Shown here one piece after another: positions 43,123 to 51,522 of a DNA stretch of 64,000 nucleotides. Source of the DNA: Mesoflavibacter sp. Lineage in GTDB: Bacteria > Pseudomonadota > Alphaproteobacteria > UBA8366 > Aestuariispiraceae. Every line of letters starts with the position of its first letter. Position 1 is the first letter of the stretch. Below the pieces are notes generated by a model. That model was not told the origin of the DNA. It did no database searches and worked only from the letters and a program-made list of their open reading frames with translations. The DNA lies in assembly GCA_017792345.1 (NCBI GenBank), contig CP051228.1, positions 1,798,001 through 1,862,000 of the forward strand, in the 5' to 3' direction. The position numbers were made by a program, and so were the translations under genes.

Positions 43123-43262
43123 GCTTTACTCCATTTACATATAGTAAAGCATTTTCTGGAAATCTTTACAATAAGTCATGTCGGTTAGCATTGTGCGCCG
43201 CATCATTTCCCAGTATCCCGGTTGTCAGCGGCGATCACGTCGGCTTTACATCAGTTGTAAAG
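43123..43262. promoter_or_regulatory. Palindromic TTTAC/GTAAA sites between XRE regulator and aceA
   Basis: TTTAC-ATATA-GTAAA lies at 43134-43148 beside the regulator start. It is enclosed by an inverted pair GCTTTACT (43123-43130) and AGTAAAGC (43143-43150). A second palindrome CTTTAC-ATCAGTT-GTAAAG is at 43244-43262 before aceA, and a half-site CTTTACA at 43164-43170. The arrangement suits one dimeric regulator acting on both divergent genes. Confidence 0.6.
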
Positions 43263-43311
43263 ACATTGACAGCGCCGATCGATCAACGGATTTGAACGAG
43301 AGGACAGACCA

Positions 43312-44631
43312 ATGGATAGCCTGGGACCGAACGATAACTGGGGCTGGGACGACGGTAAGGGCGAAGAGTGGGACGCGCCGGACTACGCGCCGGACCGCTG
43401 GGCCACGACGCGCCGCGATTTCACCAAGGAAGACGTCGCCAAATTGCGCGGCTCGATCCAGATCCGCCACACGCTGGCCGAAATGGGCGCCAAGAAGCTG
43501 TGGAAGCTGATCAATGAAGAGCCCTATGTGAACACGCTGGGCGCCTTCACCGGCTGTCAGGCGACGCAGCATGTCCGTGCCGGCCTGCAGGCGATCTATC
43601 TGTCCGGTTGGCAGGTCGCGGCCGACGCCAACAATGCCGGTCAGATGTATCCCGACCAGTCGCTGTACCCGGTGTCCTCCGTCCCGCAGGTGGTGGAGCG
43701 GATCAACAACGCCTTCATCCGCCAGGACCAGATCCAGACCATGGAACGCCTGTCCGGGGAAGACACGACCGACATCGACTGGTTCGCGCCGATCGTGGCC
43801 GATGCCGAGGCCGGTTTCGGCGGCCCGCTGAACGTCTTCGAACTGATGAAGGCGATGATCAAGGCCGGCGCCGCGGGCGTCCATTTCGAAGATCAGCTGT
43901 CGTCGGAAAAGAAATGCGGCCATCTGGGCGGCAAGGTTCTGCTGCCGACGCAGCAGGCGGTGCGCAACCTCAGCTCGGCCCGTCTGGCGGCCGACGTGAT
44001 GGGCGTGCCGACGATCATCATGGCCCGCACGGATGCCGAGGCGGCCCGCCTGATCACCAGCGACATCGATCCGGCCGACCAACCCTTCCTGACCGGCGAA
44101 CGCACATCCGAAGGCTTCTACCGGATCACCGGCGGCATGGATATGTGCATCAGCCGCGGCCTGTCCTTCGCGCCCTATGCCGACCTGCTGTGGATGGAAA
44201 CCTCCACCCCCAGCCTGGAACAGGCGAAGCAGTTCGCGGATGCGATCCATGCCGAATTCCCGAACCAGATGCTGGCCTATAACTGCTCGCCGTCCTTCAA
44301 CTGGGCGAAGCATCTGGGCCCGACGGAATGCGAAGCCTTCCAGCGCGAGCTGGGCAAGATGGGCTATAAGTTCCAGTTCATCACGCTGGCCGGGTTCCAC
44401 AGCCTGAACTACGCCACGTTCGAACTGGCGCGGGCTTACAAGGATCGCGGCATGGCCGGATACTCCGAGCTGCAGCAGGCGGAATTCGCGGCCGAAGCCA
44501 ACGGCTTCTCCGCCACCCGCCACCAGCACGAAGTCGGCGTCAGCTACTTCGACGCGGTCAACACGGCGACGGCCAAGGAAAGCGCCACCACGGCGATGGC
44601 CGAATCGACCGAAACCGCGCAGTTCCACTAA
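43312..44631 (+). CDS. aceA: Isocitrate lyase
   Basis: This 439-residue enzyme splits isocitrate to glyoxylate and succinate, opening the glyoxylate shunt. Strong signatures are [33 protein letters not shown] at the N-terminal half, ADAEAGFGG, the catalytic KKCGH in [14 protein letters not shown], and [13 protein letters not shown] and [13 protein letters not shown]. The C-terminal segment 400-439 is an alanine/threonine-rich tail. A GAGAGGAC site precedes the ATG. It stands alone, ahead of a terminator, divergent from the XRE regulator. Malate synthase is not in the window. Confidence 0.97.
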   Translation: MDSLGPNDNWGWDDGKGEEWDAPDYAPDRWATTRRDFTKEDVAKLRGSIQIRHTLAEMGAKKLWKLINEEPYVNTLGAFTGCQATQHVRAGLQAIYLSGWQVAADANNAGQMYPDQSLYPVSSVPQVVERINNAFIRQDQIQTMERLSGEDTTDIDWFAPIVADAEAGFGGPLNVFELMKAMIKAGAAGVHFEDQLSSEKKCGHLGGKVLLPTQQAVRNLSSARLAADVMGVPTIIMARTDAEAARLITSDIDPADQPFLTGERTSEGFYRITGGMDMCISRGLSFAPYADLLWMETSTPSLEQAKQFADAIHAEFPNQMLAYNCSPSFNWAKHLGPTECEAFQRELGKMGYKFQFITLAGFHSLNYATFELARAYKDRGMAGYSELQQAEFAAEANGFSATRHQHEVGVSYFDAVNTATAKESATTAMAESTETAQFH

Positions 44632-44685
44632 GGTCGAGAACTCTCCCTTAAGGGAGGCCGGCCCGGTTTAGCGGGGAAACCGAAG

Positions 44686-44722
44686 ACCGCCCGTCGGAGC
44701 AATCCGGCGGGCGGTTTCGTTT
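44686..44722 (+). terminator. Rho-independent terminator after aceA
   Basis: The arms ACCGCCCGTCGG (44686-44697) and CCGGCGGGCGGT (44704-44715) pair over twelve positions with one G-T wobble, with a six-base loop, followed by TTCGTTTT. It lies 55 bases past the aceA stop. A small 14-base palindrome CTCCCTTAAGGGAG (44643-44656) lies between the two. Confidence 0.85.
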
Positions 44723-44804
44723 TGGGTGCGCGATCCGGCGGAGGATGGTTGCCGCCCACCGTCCCCGCGCTACAATCGGGGCTAGAAACCGGGGAGGATA
44801 TTCT

Positions 44805-45551
44805 GTGCATCGATCGGGGATGGGAAAGGGCTGCGTGGCGGCCCTGTTGGGTTTTCTGCTTTTCGCGTCGGCCGCAGATGCACAGGACGATACCTATATT
44901 GCCGGCGAGATTCACGGCATCACCGTCTTTGCCTTCCATCCCGAGGCGGAGCGGATCGGCAATGTCCGCACGACCGACGCCGAAACCGCGATGCAGACGA
45001 TCGGGGCGGCCATCGACCGGGCCTATCGCGGCTCCGAATTCACCCGCAAACGGATCGACGCCCTGAAGAAGAAGGGCGATATCGAATTCTATTACGACGC
45101 CAACCATCCGAAGAATGTGATGTCGGAGGTCAATATCGCGCTGTATCTGCCGGAATATTACGCGCCGTCCAAGGGCAAGCGGACCTTCCTGATCCTGATC
45201 GGCCGCACCGGCATTCAATGGACCAATGACGAGCTGGCCGCCGCCGTCGCCCATGAGTTGGCCGGACACGCCTATCAGCGCATGCAGGGTCGATTGCGCG
45301 ACATGCGCATCCTGGACGCCGAATGCGAGGCCTATCTGGTCCATGAGCAGGCGAACCAGGATATCGGCGCCGACAAAACGACGGACGAAGCCATCAGCCT
45401 GCGCCAGGCGACCGATTATCACTGGTGCGACGATTTCCGGCGCTGGACCTTGGCCGAGGGGCTGGCCGTCGCGGACGAATGGGACGAATTGAACCCCGAC
45501 GTGCCGGCGCTGCTGAAGGCGTTCAAAACCTACATCGCGGATCAAGGCTGA
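44805..45551 (+). CDS. Secreted protein with HExxxH-like motif
   Basis: The 248-residue protein is not recognised. It starts with GTG at 44805, six bases after GGGGAGGA; an ATG at 44820 is the alternative. A signal peptide follows (CVAALLGFLLFASAADA, cleavage near residue 25). The rest is mostly soluble. AAAVAHELAGHAYQRMQGR recalls a metallopeptidase helix, but has three residues between HE and H instead of two. An acidic residue follows (ILDAECEAY, E of a possible third ligand). Whether it is an enzyme is open. It has no obvious operon partner. Confidence 0.6.
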   Translation: MHRSGMGKGCVAALLGFLLFASAADAQDDTYIAGEIHGITVFAFHPEAERIGNVRTTDAETAMQTIGAAIDRAYRGSEFTRKRIDALKKKGDIEFYYDANHPKNVMSEVNIALYLPEYYAPSKGKRTFLILIGRTGIQWTNDELAAAVAHELAGHAYQRMQGRLRDMRILDAECEAYLVHEQANQDIGADKTTDEAISLRQATDYHWCDDFRRWTLAEGLAVADEWDELNPDVPALLKAFKTYIADQG

Positions 45552-45603
45552 CGGGGGCGGCCTGTTCTTTACAGGCAACGGCGCGGTGATATTCTGAGCC
45601 TAC

Positions 45604-45727
45604 CTATCCATGTGCGGCTAGGGTTCCGCCGTCCCCGGAAATCGTTTGCGGGAACGGGCCTGGACCGAGCGCCGTTATGAGCCGTGTACGGCAGACACCC
45701 GAGGACTAAAAACCCGGAGGGGATGGA
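45604..45727 (+). promoter_or_regulatory. ykkC-class riboswitch, most likely guanidine-I
   Basis: The 124-base leader carries the ykkC landmarks in order: GCGGCTAGGGTTCCGC at 45614, CTGGACCGAGCGCCG at 45660 (consensus CUGGUCCGAGAG), an inverted GCC...GGC hairpin, then GACACCC, GGACTAAAAACCCGG and GAGGGGA. The 5' TCCAT (45607-45611) and 3' ATGGA (45723-45727) pair to close helix P1. The class senses guanidine (subtype 1), ppGpp or PRPP (subtype 2). The EamA permease starts 46 bases downstream. Translation control is likely since no intrinsic terminator is visible. Confidence 0.8.
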
Positions 45728-45772
45728 AAGGGCGTGGTTACGCACGTCTTCATTCCAACCCGCGAGGTCGTC

Positions 45773-46630
45773 ATGTCCCTTTTCGGTCTGTTTCTGGTCC
45801 TGCTGGCCGCAATCTGTCACGCCACCTGGAACTTCTTCGTCAAACGCATCAATGCCGGGCCGGAACTGGTCTGGCTGTTCTCCCTGATCGCCGCCGTCCT
45901 GTATCTGCCGCTCGCCGTTTGGATCTACCTTTCGGAGGCTCCGTCCTTCGGGGCGGTGGATTATCTCTTCATCGTCGGCAGCGCCCTGCTGCACCTCGCC
46001 TATTTCCTGTTGCTGCAGACCGGATACCGGCATGGCGACCTGTCCCTGGTCTATCCGACGGCGCGGGCGACCGGGCCGGTAATCTCCACCGGCCTGGCGG
46101 TTCTGATCCTGGGCGAAACGGTTTCGCCCCAGATCGTCGTCGGCGCGGCGGTCGTGATCTTCGGCGTTCTGAACCTGACCGGTGGTTTTCGTCGCGGCGG
46201 CGGATCGATGGGAATTTCGTTGGCCTTCGGTCTGGGCGCGGGATTGCTGATCGGCAGCTACACCGCCTGGGACGCCTACACGGTTTCACTGCTGGCCGTG
46301 CCGCCGCTGTTGCTGGATTACGCGTCCAGCATCGCGCGGTCGACCGTCCTGGCCCCGATTGCCTGGCGCCGCCGCGCGCGGGTGGCGCAGATTTGGCGCA
46401 ATCACCGCGCCGGTGTCCTGGTGATCGCGGTGTGCAATCCGCTGGCCTATATCCTGGTGCTCTACGCCCTGACATTCACCCCGGTGGTCTATGTCGCACC
46501 GCTGCGCGAGACCAGCGTCCTTCTGACCGTGCTGGCCGGCAGCCTGTTCCTCGGTGAGGGGAACTTGAAGACCCGGCTGACCTGGTCGGCAGTCATTCTG
46601 GCGGGCGTCTCGATCCTGGCGACGGGTTAA
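45773..46630 (+). CDS. EamA-family (DMT) permease behind a ykkC-class riboswitch
   Basis: The protein has 285 residues and ten helices in two EamA repeats. It begins MSLFGLFLVLLAAICHATWNFFVKR, a start shared by EamA permeases of the RhaT-like branch, and ends LFLGEGNLKTRLTWSAVILAGVSILATG. The ATG at 45773 has GAGG seven bases upstream; the GTG at 45734 is an alternative inside the leader. The riboswitch at 45604-45727 directly precedes it, which makes guanidine or a related compound a candidate substrate. The known guanidine exporter Gdx is a four-helix DMT protein; this would be a ten-helix relative. Confidence 0.88.
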   Translation: MSLFGLFLVLLAAICHATWNFFVKRINAGPELVWLFSLIAAVLYLPLAVWIYLSEAPSFGAVDYLFIVGSALLHLAYFLLLQTGYRHGDLSLVYPTARATGPVISTGLAVLILGETVSPQIVVGAAVVIFGVLNLTGGFRRGGGSMGISLAFGLGAGLLIGSYTAWDAYTVSLLAVPPLLLDYASSIARSTVLAPIAWRRRARVAQIWRNHRAGVLVIAVCNPLAYILVLYALTFTPVVYVAPLRETSVLLTVLAGSLFLGEGNLKTRLTWSAVILAGVSILATG

Positions 46631-46647
46631 GAGAGAAATCCAGCCTC

Positions 46648-46700
46648 TTGACCGTTTAGGACAAGTGTCCTATATCCGTGTTTAGGACAAACGTCCTAAA
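46648..46700 (+). promoter_or_regulatory. TetR promoter with two tandem operators
   Basis: A strong promoter, TTGACC (46648-46653), 17 bases, TATATC (46671-46676), precedes the TetR gene. Operator 1, TAGGAC-AAGT-GTCCTA (46657-46672), lies between the -35 and -10 boxes. Operator 2, TTTAGGAC-AAAC-GTCCTAAA (46681-46700), covers the transcription start. Their centres are 26 bases apart. Two near-identical palindromes over one promoter are typical of strict TetR autorepression. Confidence 0.85.
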
Positions 46701-46719
46701 CACGGTAAGGAGGCGCGGC

Positions 46720-47286
46720 ATGGCGCAGGATACGAAGCGGGCGCAGATCGTGGAGGAGGCGGACCGGCTGTTCTATCAGCAGGGGTTCGACCATACATCC
46801 TTCGCGGATATCGCCGATGCCGTCGGCATATCCCGGGGCAATTTCTATTATCATTTCAAGACCAAGGACGAGATCCTGGACGCCGTGATCGAACGGCGCA
46901 TCGTCAATACGCAGGCCATGCTGGACCGTTGGGAAATCGAAGGCGAGACGCCGGAGGCGCGTATTCGCGGCTTCATCGATATCCTGGTGGTGAATGCCGA
47001 CAAGATCCGTCAGTTCGGTTGCCCGGTCGGCACGCTGACATCCGAACTGACCAAGCTGGGCCATCCGTCCCTGTCCGGCGCCAAGGAGTTGTTCACCCTG
47101 TTCCGCCAATGGCTGAAACGCCAATTCGAAGCCATGGGCGTGACGGAAAAGGCCGATGAGCTGGCGATGCATCTGCTGATGCGCAGCCAGGGCGTCGCCA
47201 CCCTGTCCGCCGCCTTCAAGGATGACAGTTTCGTCCGCCATGAGGTGGACCAGATGTACCGTTGGGTGCGTGATCAGGCCGCCTGA
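46720..47286 (+). CDS. TetR/AcrR-family transcriptional regulator
   Basis: The 188-residue protein has a TetR DNA-binding domain: AQIVEEADRLFYQQGFDHTSFADIADAVGISRGNFYYHFKTKDEILDAVIERR, residues 8-60. The C-terminal ligand-binding domain has one cysteine in RQFGCPVGTLTSEL. The ATG at 46720 follows AAGGAGGCGCGGC. Two palindromes over its promoter (46657-46700) are the likely autorepression sites. YciI and a cyclase-family gene follow on the same strand, 49 and 123 bases apart, so this may control their expression as well. Confidence 0.93.
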   Translation: MAQDTKRAQIVEEADRLFYQQGFDHTSFADIADAVGISRGNFYYHFKTKDEILDAVIERRIVNTQAMLDRWEIEGETPEARIRGFIDILVVNADKIRQFGCPVGTLTSELTKLGHPSLSGAKELFTLFRQWLKRQFEAMGVTEKADELAMHLLMRSQGVATLSAAFKDDSFVRHEVDQMYRWVRDQAA

Positions 47287-47335
47287 TCCCGCCCCGCCAG
47301 ACCGACAATCGAATAGCCGGAAAGGACGAGAACCG

Positions 47336-47623
47336 ATGTTCGTCGTACAGTTGAGGTTTGCCGAAAACAAGGCCCTGGCAGGCCAGTTCATGGAGGGTCA
47401 CAAGGCCTGGATTCAGCAGGGATTCGACGATGGAATCTTCCTGCTGGTCGGCAGCCTGTCCCCCAATCTGGGCGGGGCCGTCCTGGCCCATGGCATCGAC
47501 CGCGACGCCCTGTCCGCGCGCGTGGATCAGGACCCCTTCGTCGCGGAAGGCGTGGTGACCGCCGATATCGTGGAAATCACGCCGAACCGGACCGATGACC
47601 GGCTGGGCTTTCTGTTGAGCTGA
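47336..47623 (+). CDS. YciI-family protein
   Basis: The 95-residue protein is a YciI-type ferredoxin-like fold: MFVVQLRFAENKALAGQFMEGHKAWIQQGFDDGIFLLVGSLSPNLGGAVLAHG, with the conserved H20 (GHKAWI) and the L-V-G-S/P loop. D93? The family includes small dimeric proteins with putative catalytic His-Asp pairs; functions are mostly unknown, though a few act on chlorinated or aromatic acids. The open frame extends upstream, but the ATG at 47336 lies after AAAGGACGAG. It follows the TetR gene after 49 bases. Confidence 0.87.
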   Translation: MFVVQLRFAENKALAGQFMEGHKAWIQQGFDDGIFLLVGSLSPNLGGAVLAHGIDRDALSARVDQDPFVAEGVVTADIVEITPNRTDDRLGFLLS

Positions 47624-47746
47624 TCCCGGCGGTCGACAGGGCCGCTTCCGACTTTCCGATACGACCGTTCCCGACTTGCGCGCAATCGCGTGCAAGAACC
47701 GGGTGGCGCGCGCCGCCACCTTCGGGTTCCAACCACTCAGGAGATT

Positions 47747-48730
47747 ATGATGACATCAAGAATTTTGACTTTGGCCCAGGCGGCCGTCGCCGCCGGTATG
47801 CTACTTACCTCGGCCGCGCAGGCCCAGGACACGGGCAGTTCCGCCGGGACCAGTCCCTGGGGACCGGCGGACGAGATCGGCACCCTGAACATGATGACGG
47901 ACGATAGCCGCACCGACATTCTGGGCCGGATCGCCGGAGGCAAGATCTACGATCTGGCGGTCGAAATGTTCGTCGGCATGCCGAATTGCTGTGCCGATTT
48001 CGGCGACCCGAACTATCAGTCCTGGATGACGCATTCCCCGTCCCGCGGCGAGACGCATGAGCACCTGTCCTATTCCGGCGATGGGGTCTCCATGTATACC
48101 CATACCGGCACCCATATCGACGCCCTGAACCATTTCGGCCTGCATGGCGAGATCTGGAACAAGGTCAAGGCGGAAGACGCTCTGCAAACCCGGGGCTGGA
48201 CCAAATCCGGCGTCGACAAATATCCGCCGATCGTGGCGCGGGGCGTGATGATCGATGTCGCGGCGTCGAAAGGGGTCGACGTGCTGCCGCCCTCCTATGC
48301 GGTCACGGTGGACGATCTGAAGCTGGCGCTGGAACGCCAGGGTTCCGATCTGCGGCCGGGCGATGTCGTCCTGGTCCGGACCGGGTTGATGACCCTGTGG
48401 CCCGACAAAGAAAAGTTCCGTCTGTGGGACCAGCCGGGGCTGAGCCTGGACGCGGCGCGCTGGCTGGTCGAAGACCGGGAGGCCATGCTGCTGGGCGCCG
48501 ACAATTTCGGGGTCGAGGCCTTCCCGTCGACCGATCCGGACAATTTCGTGCCGGTGCATTCCTATCTTCTGGCGGAACGTGGTGTGTCCATGCTGGAACT
48601 GGTCTGGCTGGAGGATCTTTCGGCGGAAGCCGTCTATGAATTCCTGTTCATCGCCTCGCCGCTGAAAATGCGTGGCGCCACCGCGTCACCCCTGCGTCCG
48701 ATCGCCATTCCGGTTCGGACCGTGAACTGA
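47747..48730 (+). CDS. Periplasmic cyclase-family hydrolase (kynurenine formamidase-like)
   Basis: The 327-residue protein has a signal peptide (AQAAVAAGMLLTSAAQAQ, cleavage near residue 26), then a cyclase-fold domain. MYTHTGTHIDALNHFG contains the H-x-G-T-H-x-D metal motif of the kynurenine-formamidase/cyclase family, and PPIVARGVMIDVA, GDVVLVRTGL follow the fold. Related proteins hydrolyse amides or lactones of aromatic or isatin-type substrates. The signal peptide places it outside the cytoplasm, which is unusual for the family. A CAGGAGATT site precedes the ATG pair at 47747/47750. Confidence 0.88.
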   Translation: MMTSRILTLAQAAVAAGMLLTSAAQAQDTGSSAGTSPWGPADEIGTLNMMTDDSRTDILGRIAGGKIYDLAVEMFVGMPNCCADFGDPNYQSWMTHSPSRGETHEHLSYSGDGVSMYTHTGTHIDALNHFGLHGEIWNKVKAEDALQTRGWTKSGVDKYPPIVARGVMIDVAASKGVDVLPPSYAVTVDDLKLALERQGSDLRPGDVVLVRTGLMTLWPDKEKFRLWDQPGLSLDAARWLVEDREAMLLGADNFGVEAFPSTDPDNFVPVHSYLLAERGVSMLELVWLEDLSAEAVYEFLFIASPLKMRGATASPLRPIAIPVRTVN

Positions 48731-48791
48731 ATTGCGCTATTCTCCCCGCCGGGATTTCCGGCGGGGATTTTCCAACAGGAGACTTAAGGCT

Positions 48792-49406
48792 GTGACCGAC
48801 AAGACCATTCCCGGCCCGGACGGGCTGCCACGCTGCCGCTGGGCCGGGTCCGCGCCGGACTTTTTCCAGTATCATGATACCGAATGGGGTTTTCCGGTCG
48901 GCGACGATATCCGCCTGTTCGAGAAGATCTGCCTGGAAGGGTTTCAATCCGGCCTGTCCTGGCGGACCATTTTGGACAAGCGGGAGAACTTCCGCGCGGC
49001 CTTTCAGGGCTTCGACTTCCGCAAAGTGGCCGAATTCGGCGAAGCCGATGTCGAGCGGTTGCTGCAAGACGCCGGCATCATCCGTCATCGCGGCAAGATC
49101 GAGGCGACGATCAACAACGCCAAGCGCGCCTGCGAAATGGTGGAGAAGGAAGGCTCCATCGCGGCCTTTTTCTGGCGCTACGAACCCGATCCCGCCACCC
49201 TTCCAGAACCGCAAAGCCAGACCACATCGCCGGAATCGATCGCGATCTCCAAGGAGCTGAAGAAGCGCGGCTGGAAATTCGTCGGGCCGACCACCGTCTT
49301 CGCCTTCCTGCAGGCCATGGGGCTGATCAACGATCATGCCGAAGGCTGCGTGACGCGGCAGAAAGTGGAAGAGGCGCGGCGCGCCTTTACCCGCCCCACC
49401 GGATGA
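48792..49406 (+). CDS. tag: DNA-3-methyladenine glycosylase I
   Basis: This 204-residue glycosylase removes 3-methyladenine from DNA. LPRCRWAGSAPDFFQYHDTEWGFPVGDD is the Tag start with the catalytic region's H and W residues, and FEKICLEGFQSGLSWRTILDKRENFRAAFQGF the substrate pocket. KFVGPTTVFAFLQAMGLINDH is the conserved C-terminal part with zinc-binding H near ND-H and C in EGC. The start is the GTG at 48792; a GGAG site lies ten bases upstream. It lies 61 bases after the periplasmic cyclase gene. The window also has alkB. Confidence 0.95.
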   Translation: MTDKTIPGPDGLPRCRWAGSAPDFFQYHDTEWGFPVGDDIRLFEKICLEGFQSGLSWRTILDKRENFRAAFQGFDFRKVAEFGEADVERLLQDAGIIRHRGKIEATINNAKRACEMVEKEGSIAAFFWRYEPDPATLPEPQSQTTSPESIAISKELKKRGWKFVGPTTVFAFLQAMGLINDHAEGCVTRQKVEEARRAFTRPTG

Positions 49407-49492
49407 CGGGGCTTCAGATGCGTGTTGAACTTCCGACGGGCGACACGGCATAGTTGACGCCTGTCCGTTCGGTCCGGAGTTCGCGTCCCCCC

Positions 49493-50680
49493 ATGCTCGA
49501 TCCCGCCACGCTGGTCTTCACCTTCTTCACGGCGCAATGTGCCGGGACCGTGGCCCTGATCGCGGTCTGGTTCATCAACCGCGGTGTGCCCGGAATCGGC
49601 CTGTGGGTCATGGCGCGGGTCACGTTGGGGCTGGGGCTGCTGCTGTTTCTGCTACGCTTCGACATCCCGTTGGTCGCCTCGGCCCTGATCAGCACCACCC
49701 TCATCCTGTTCGGGCATGTCCTGGCGATTGCCGGCTCGCGGCGTTTCATGGACCGCGCGCCGATCCCGTGGATCTGGGTCGCGGCCTTCTTCGCCGTCTA
49801 TTGGCCCCTACTGGGCTATCTGGCGTCCATGGCGCCGGACGCGCCCTACCGGCATATCGTCGTATCCGCGGCTCTGACGATCCTGTCTTTCGTGAATGTC
49901 TGGTCGCTCTGGCCGCGCCGGTCCAATCTGGTGCAGTTCTCCCCCCGTGTCATGGCGGGTATATACGGCGTTACCGGCCTGTTCTTTCTGGTGCGCGCCG
50001 GGCGCTATGGCGCGGCCGCGCTGGGCCTCGCGCCGCCCCCCGATCCGGTCGGCGACATCGTTCTGGTCATGCTGGAAGGCACCGCCGCGTCGGTCCTGAT
50101 CGCGTCGACCTATATCACCATGGTCACCGAACATCTGCAGGCCGATCTGCGCCAGCAGGCGGAAACGGACCCGCTGACTGGCCTTCTGAACCGCCGCGCC
50201 TTCGACCGCCAGGCCAAGCGCGCGATCCAGGCTGCCGAACGGCATGGCGATCCGACCTACCTTCTGTTTCTAGACCTCGATCATTTCAAATCGGTCAATG
50301 ACCGCTTCGGACATGCGGCCGGCGACCGGGTGATCCAGGGGCTGGCGGTCACAATCCTGGCGACCGTGCGGGAGACTGATCTGTCGGCCAGGCTGGGCGG
50401 TGAGGAATTCGCGGTCCTTCTGACGCGCACCGACGCGGCCACAGCCCAGGCCGTTGCCGACCGCATCCGGCGGCGGATCGAGGGTCAGACGTTCCAAGAC
50501 GGCGTCGACCGTCCCTTCAATGTCAGCCTCAGCGTCGGAATAGCGGAGCTGGATCGCGGCGACACGCTGGACGCCCTGATGCACCGGGCCGACGGGGCGC
50601 TCTATCTGGCGAAGAAAATGGGCCGGAACCGGGTCGTCGCCGACATCGCCGAACCGATCCGCGCCGTCGCGGCGGGATAG
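49493..50680 (+). CDS. Membrane diguanylate cyclase (GGDEF)
   Basis: The 395-residue protein has seven hydrophobic helices (about 8-28, 35-55, 58-80, 92-112, 120-140, 155-170, 187-208) and a GGDEF domain from about 222. The active site is GGEEF (302-306), in ARLGGEEFAVLL, with the inhibitory I-site R293-x-x-D296 exactly five residues ahead. It should make cyclic-di-GMP with product feedback. The N-terminal helices may sense a membrane signal. The ATG at 49493 is the first methionine next to the first helix. It ends 14 bases before the convergent permease gene. Confidence 0.93.
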   Translation: MLDPATLVFTFFTAQCAGTVALIAVWFINRGVPGIGLWVMARVTLGLGLLLFLLRFDIPLVASALISTTLILFGHVLAIAGSRRFMDRAPIPWIWVAAFFAVYWPLLGYLASMAPDAPYRHIVVSAALTILSFVNVWSLWPRRSNLVQFSPRVMAGIYGVTGLFFLVRAGRYGAAALGLAPPPDPVGDIVLVMLEGTAASVLIASTYITMVTEHLQADLRQQAETDPLTGLLNRRAFDRQAKRAIQAAERHGDPTYLLFLDLDHFKSVNDRFGHAAGDRVIQGLAVTILATVRETDLSARLGGEEFAVLLTRTDAATAQAVADRIRRRIEGQTFQDGVDRPFNVSLSVGIAELDRGDTLDALMHRADGALYLAKKMGRNRVVADIAEPIRAVAAG

Positions 50681-50694
50681 CGCCTTTCGGCGTT

Positions 50695-51522
50695 TCAGAC
50701 CGCCCGGATCTTCCGCAGGCGCGGATCCAGGAAATCGCGCAGCCCATCGCCCAGCAGATTGAGGCCCAGCACGGCCCAGAGAATGGCAAGTCCGGGGAAG
50801 ATTGCCTGGCGCGGATCGACATAGAGCAGGGTTTGCGCATCGGCCAGCATCTTGCCCCAGCTTGGATTGGGCGGTTTGACGCCGAGGCCGAGATAGCTCA
50901 ACCCCGCCTCCGCCAGGATCGCGACGGCGAATTGGATCGTCGCCTGGACGGCGATGACGCCGGCGATATTGGGCAGCAGATGCTTCACCGCCACCGACGG
51001 CCAGGGCCGGCCCATGGCCAGTGCAGCGCGCAGGAAGGGCCGCGCCATGACCGACAGGGCGGCGCCGCGCACCACGCGGGCGAAGACGGCGATGTTGAAG
51101 ATGCCGACCGCGACCACGACATTGATCGCGCCCGGCCCGTGTACGGCGGCGATCAGGACGGCGGACAGAAGCGCCGGGAAGGCGAAGATCAGATCGGCGC
51201 CCCGCGCGATCAGCATGTCGGCCGGCCCGTCCCGGTTCATCGCCGCCGCCAGGCCCAGCGGCAGCCCGCCCGCCAGGCCCAGCGCGATCGCCGCCAGCCC
51301 CACGGTCAGCGCGGTTCCGGCCCCGCCCAGAATGCGCGACAGGATATCGCGCCCGAACATGTCCGTGCCCAGCCAATGCCCGGCGCTGGGCCCCTGCAGC
51401 CGGTCCGCGATGGATTGCTGATCGATGCCGTAGGGCGTCCAGAACAGCGACAAGATGGCCGCCAGCAGGATCACGCCGGTCAGGGCGCCGCCGATCCATA
51501 ATTGCGGGACGCGCGCCTTCAT
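50695..51522 (-). CDS. Peptide/oligopeptide ABC transporter permease (DppC-like)
   Basis: The protein has 275 residues and six helices. YGIDQQSIADRLQGPSAGHWLGTDMFGRDILSRILGGAGTAL is the diagnostic DppC start. The EAA loop is ALAMGRPWPSVAVKHLLPNIAGVIAVQ. It ends LGLNLLGDGLRDFLDPRLRK, as in DppC/OppC. Its start overlaps the stop of the DppB-like gene by four bases. No ATPase gene (dppD/dppF) follows on this side; the diguanylate cyclase is convergent. The ATPases must be encoded elsewhere. Confidence 0.93.
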   Translation of the reverse strand: MKARVPQLWIGGALTGVILLAAILSLFWTPYGIDQQSIADRLQGPSAGHWLGTDMFGRDILSRILGGAGTALTVGLAAIALGLAGGLPLGLAAAMNRDGPADMLIARGADLIFAFPALLSAVLIAAVHGPGAINVVVAVGIFNIAVFARVVRGAALSVMARPFLRAALAMGRPWPSVAVKHLLPNIAGVIAVQATIQFAVAILAEAGLSYLGLGVKPPNPSWGKMLADAQTLLYVDPRQAIFPGLAILWAVLGLNLLGDGLRDFLDPRLRKIRAV

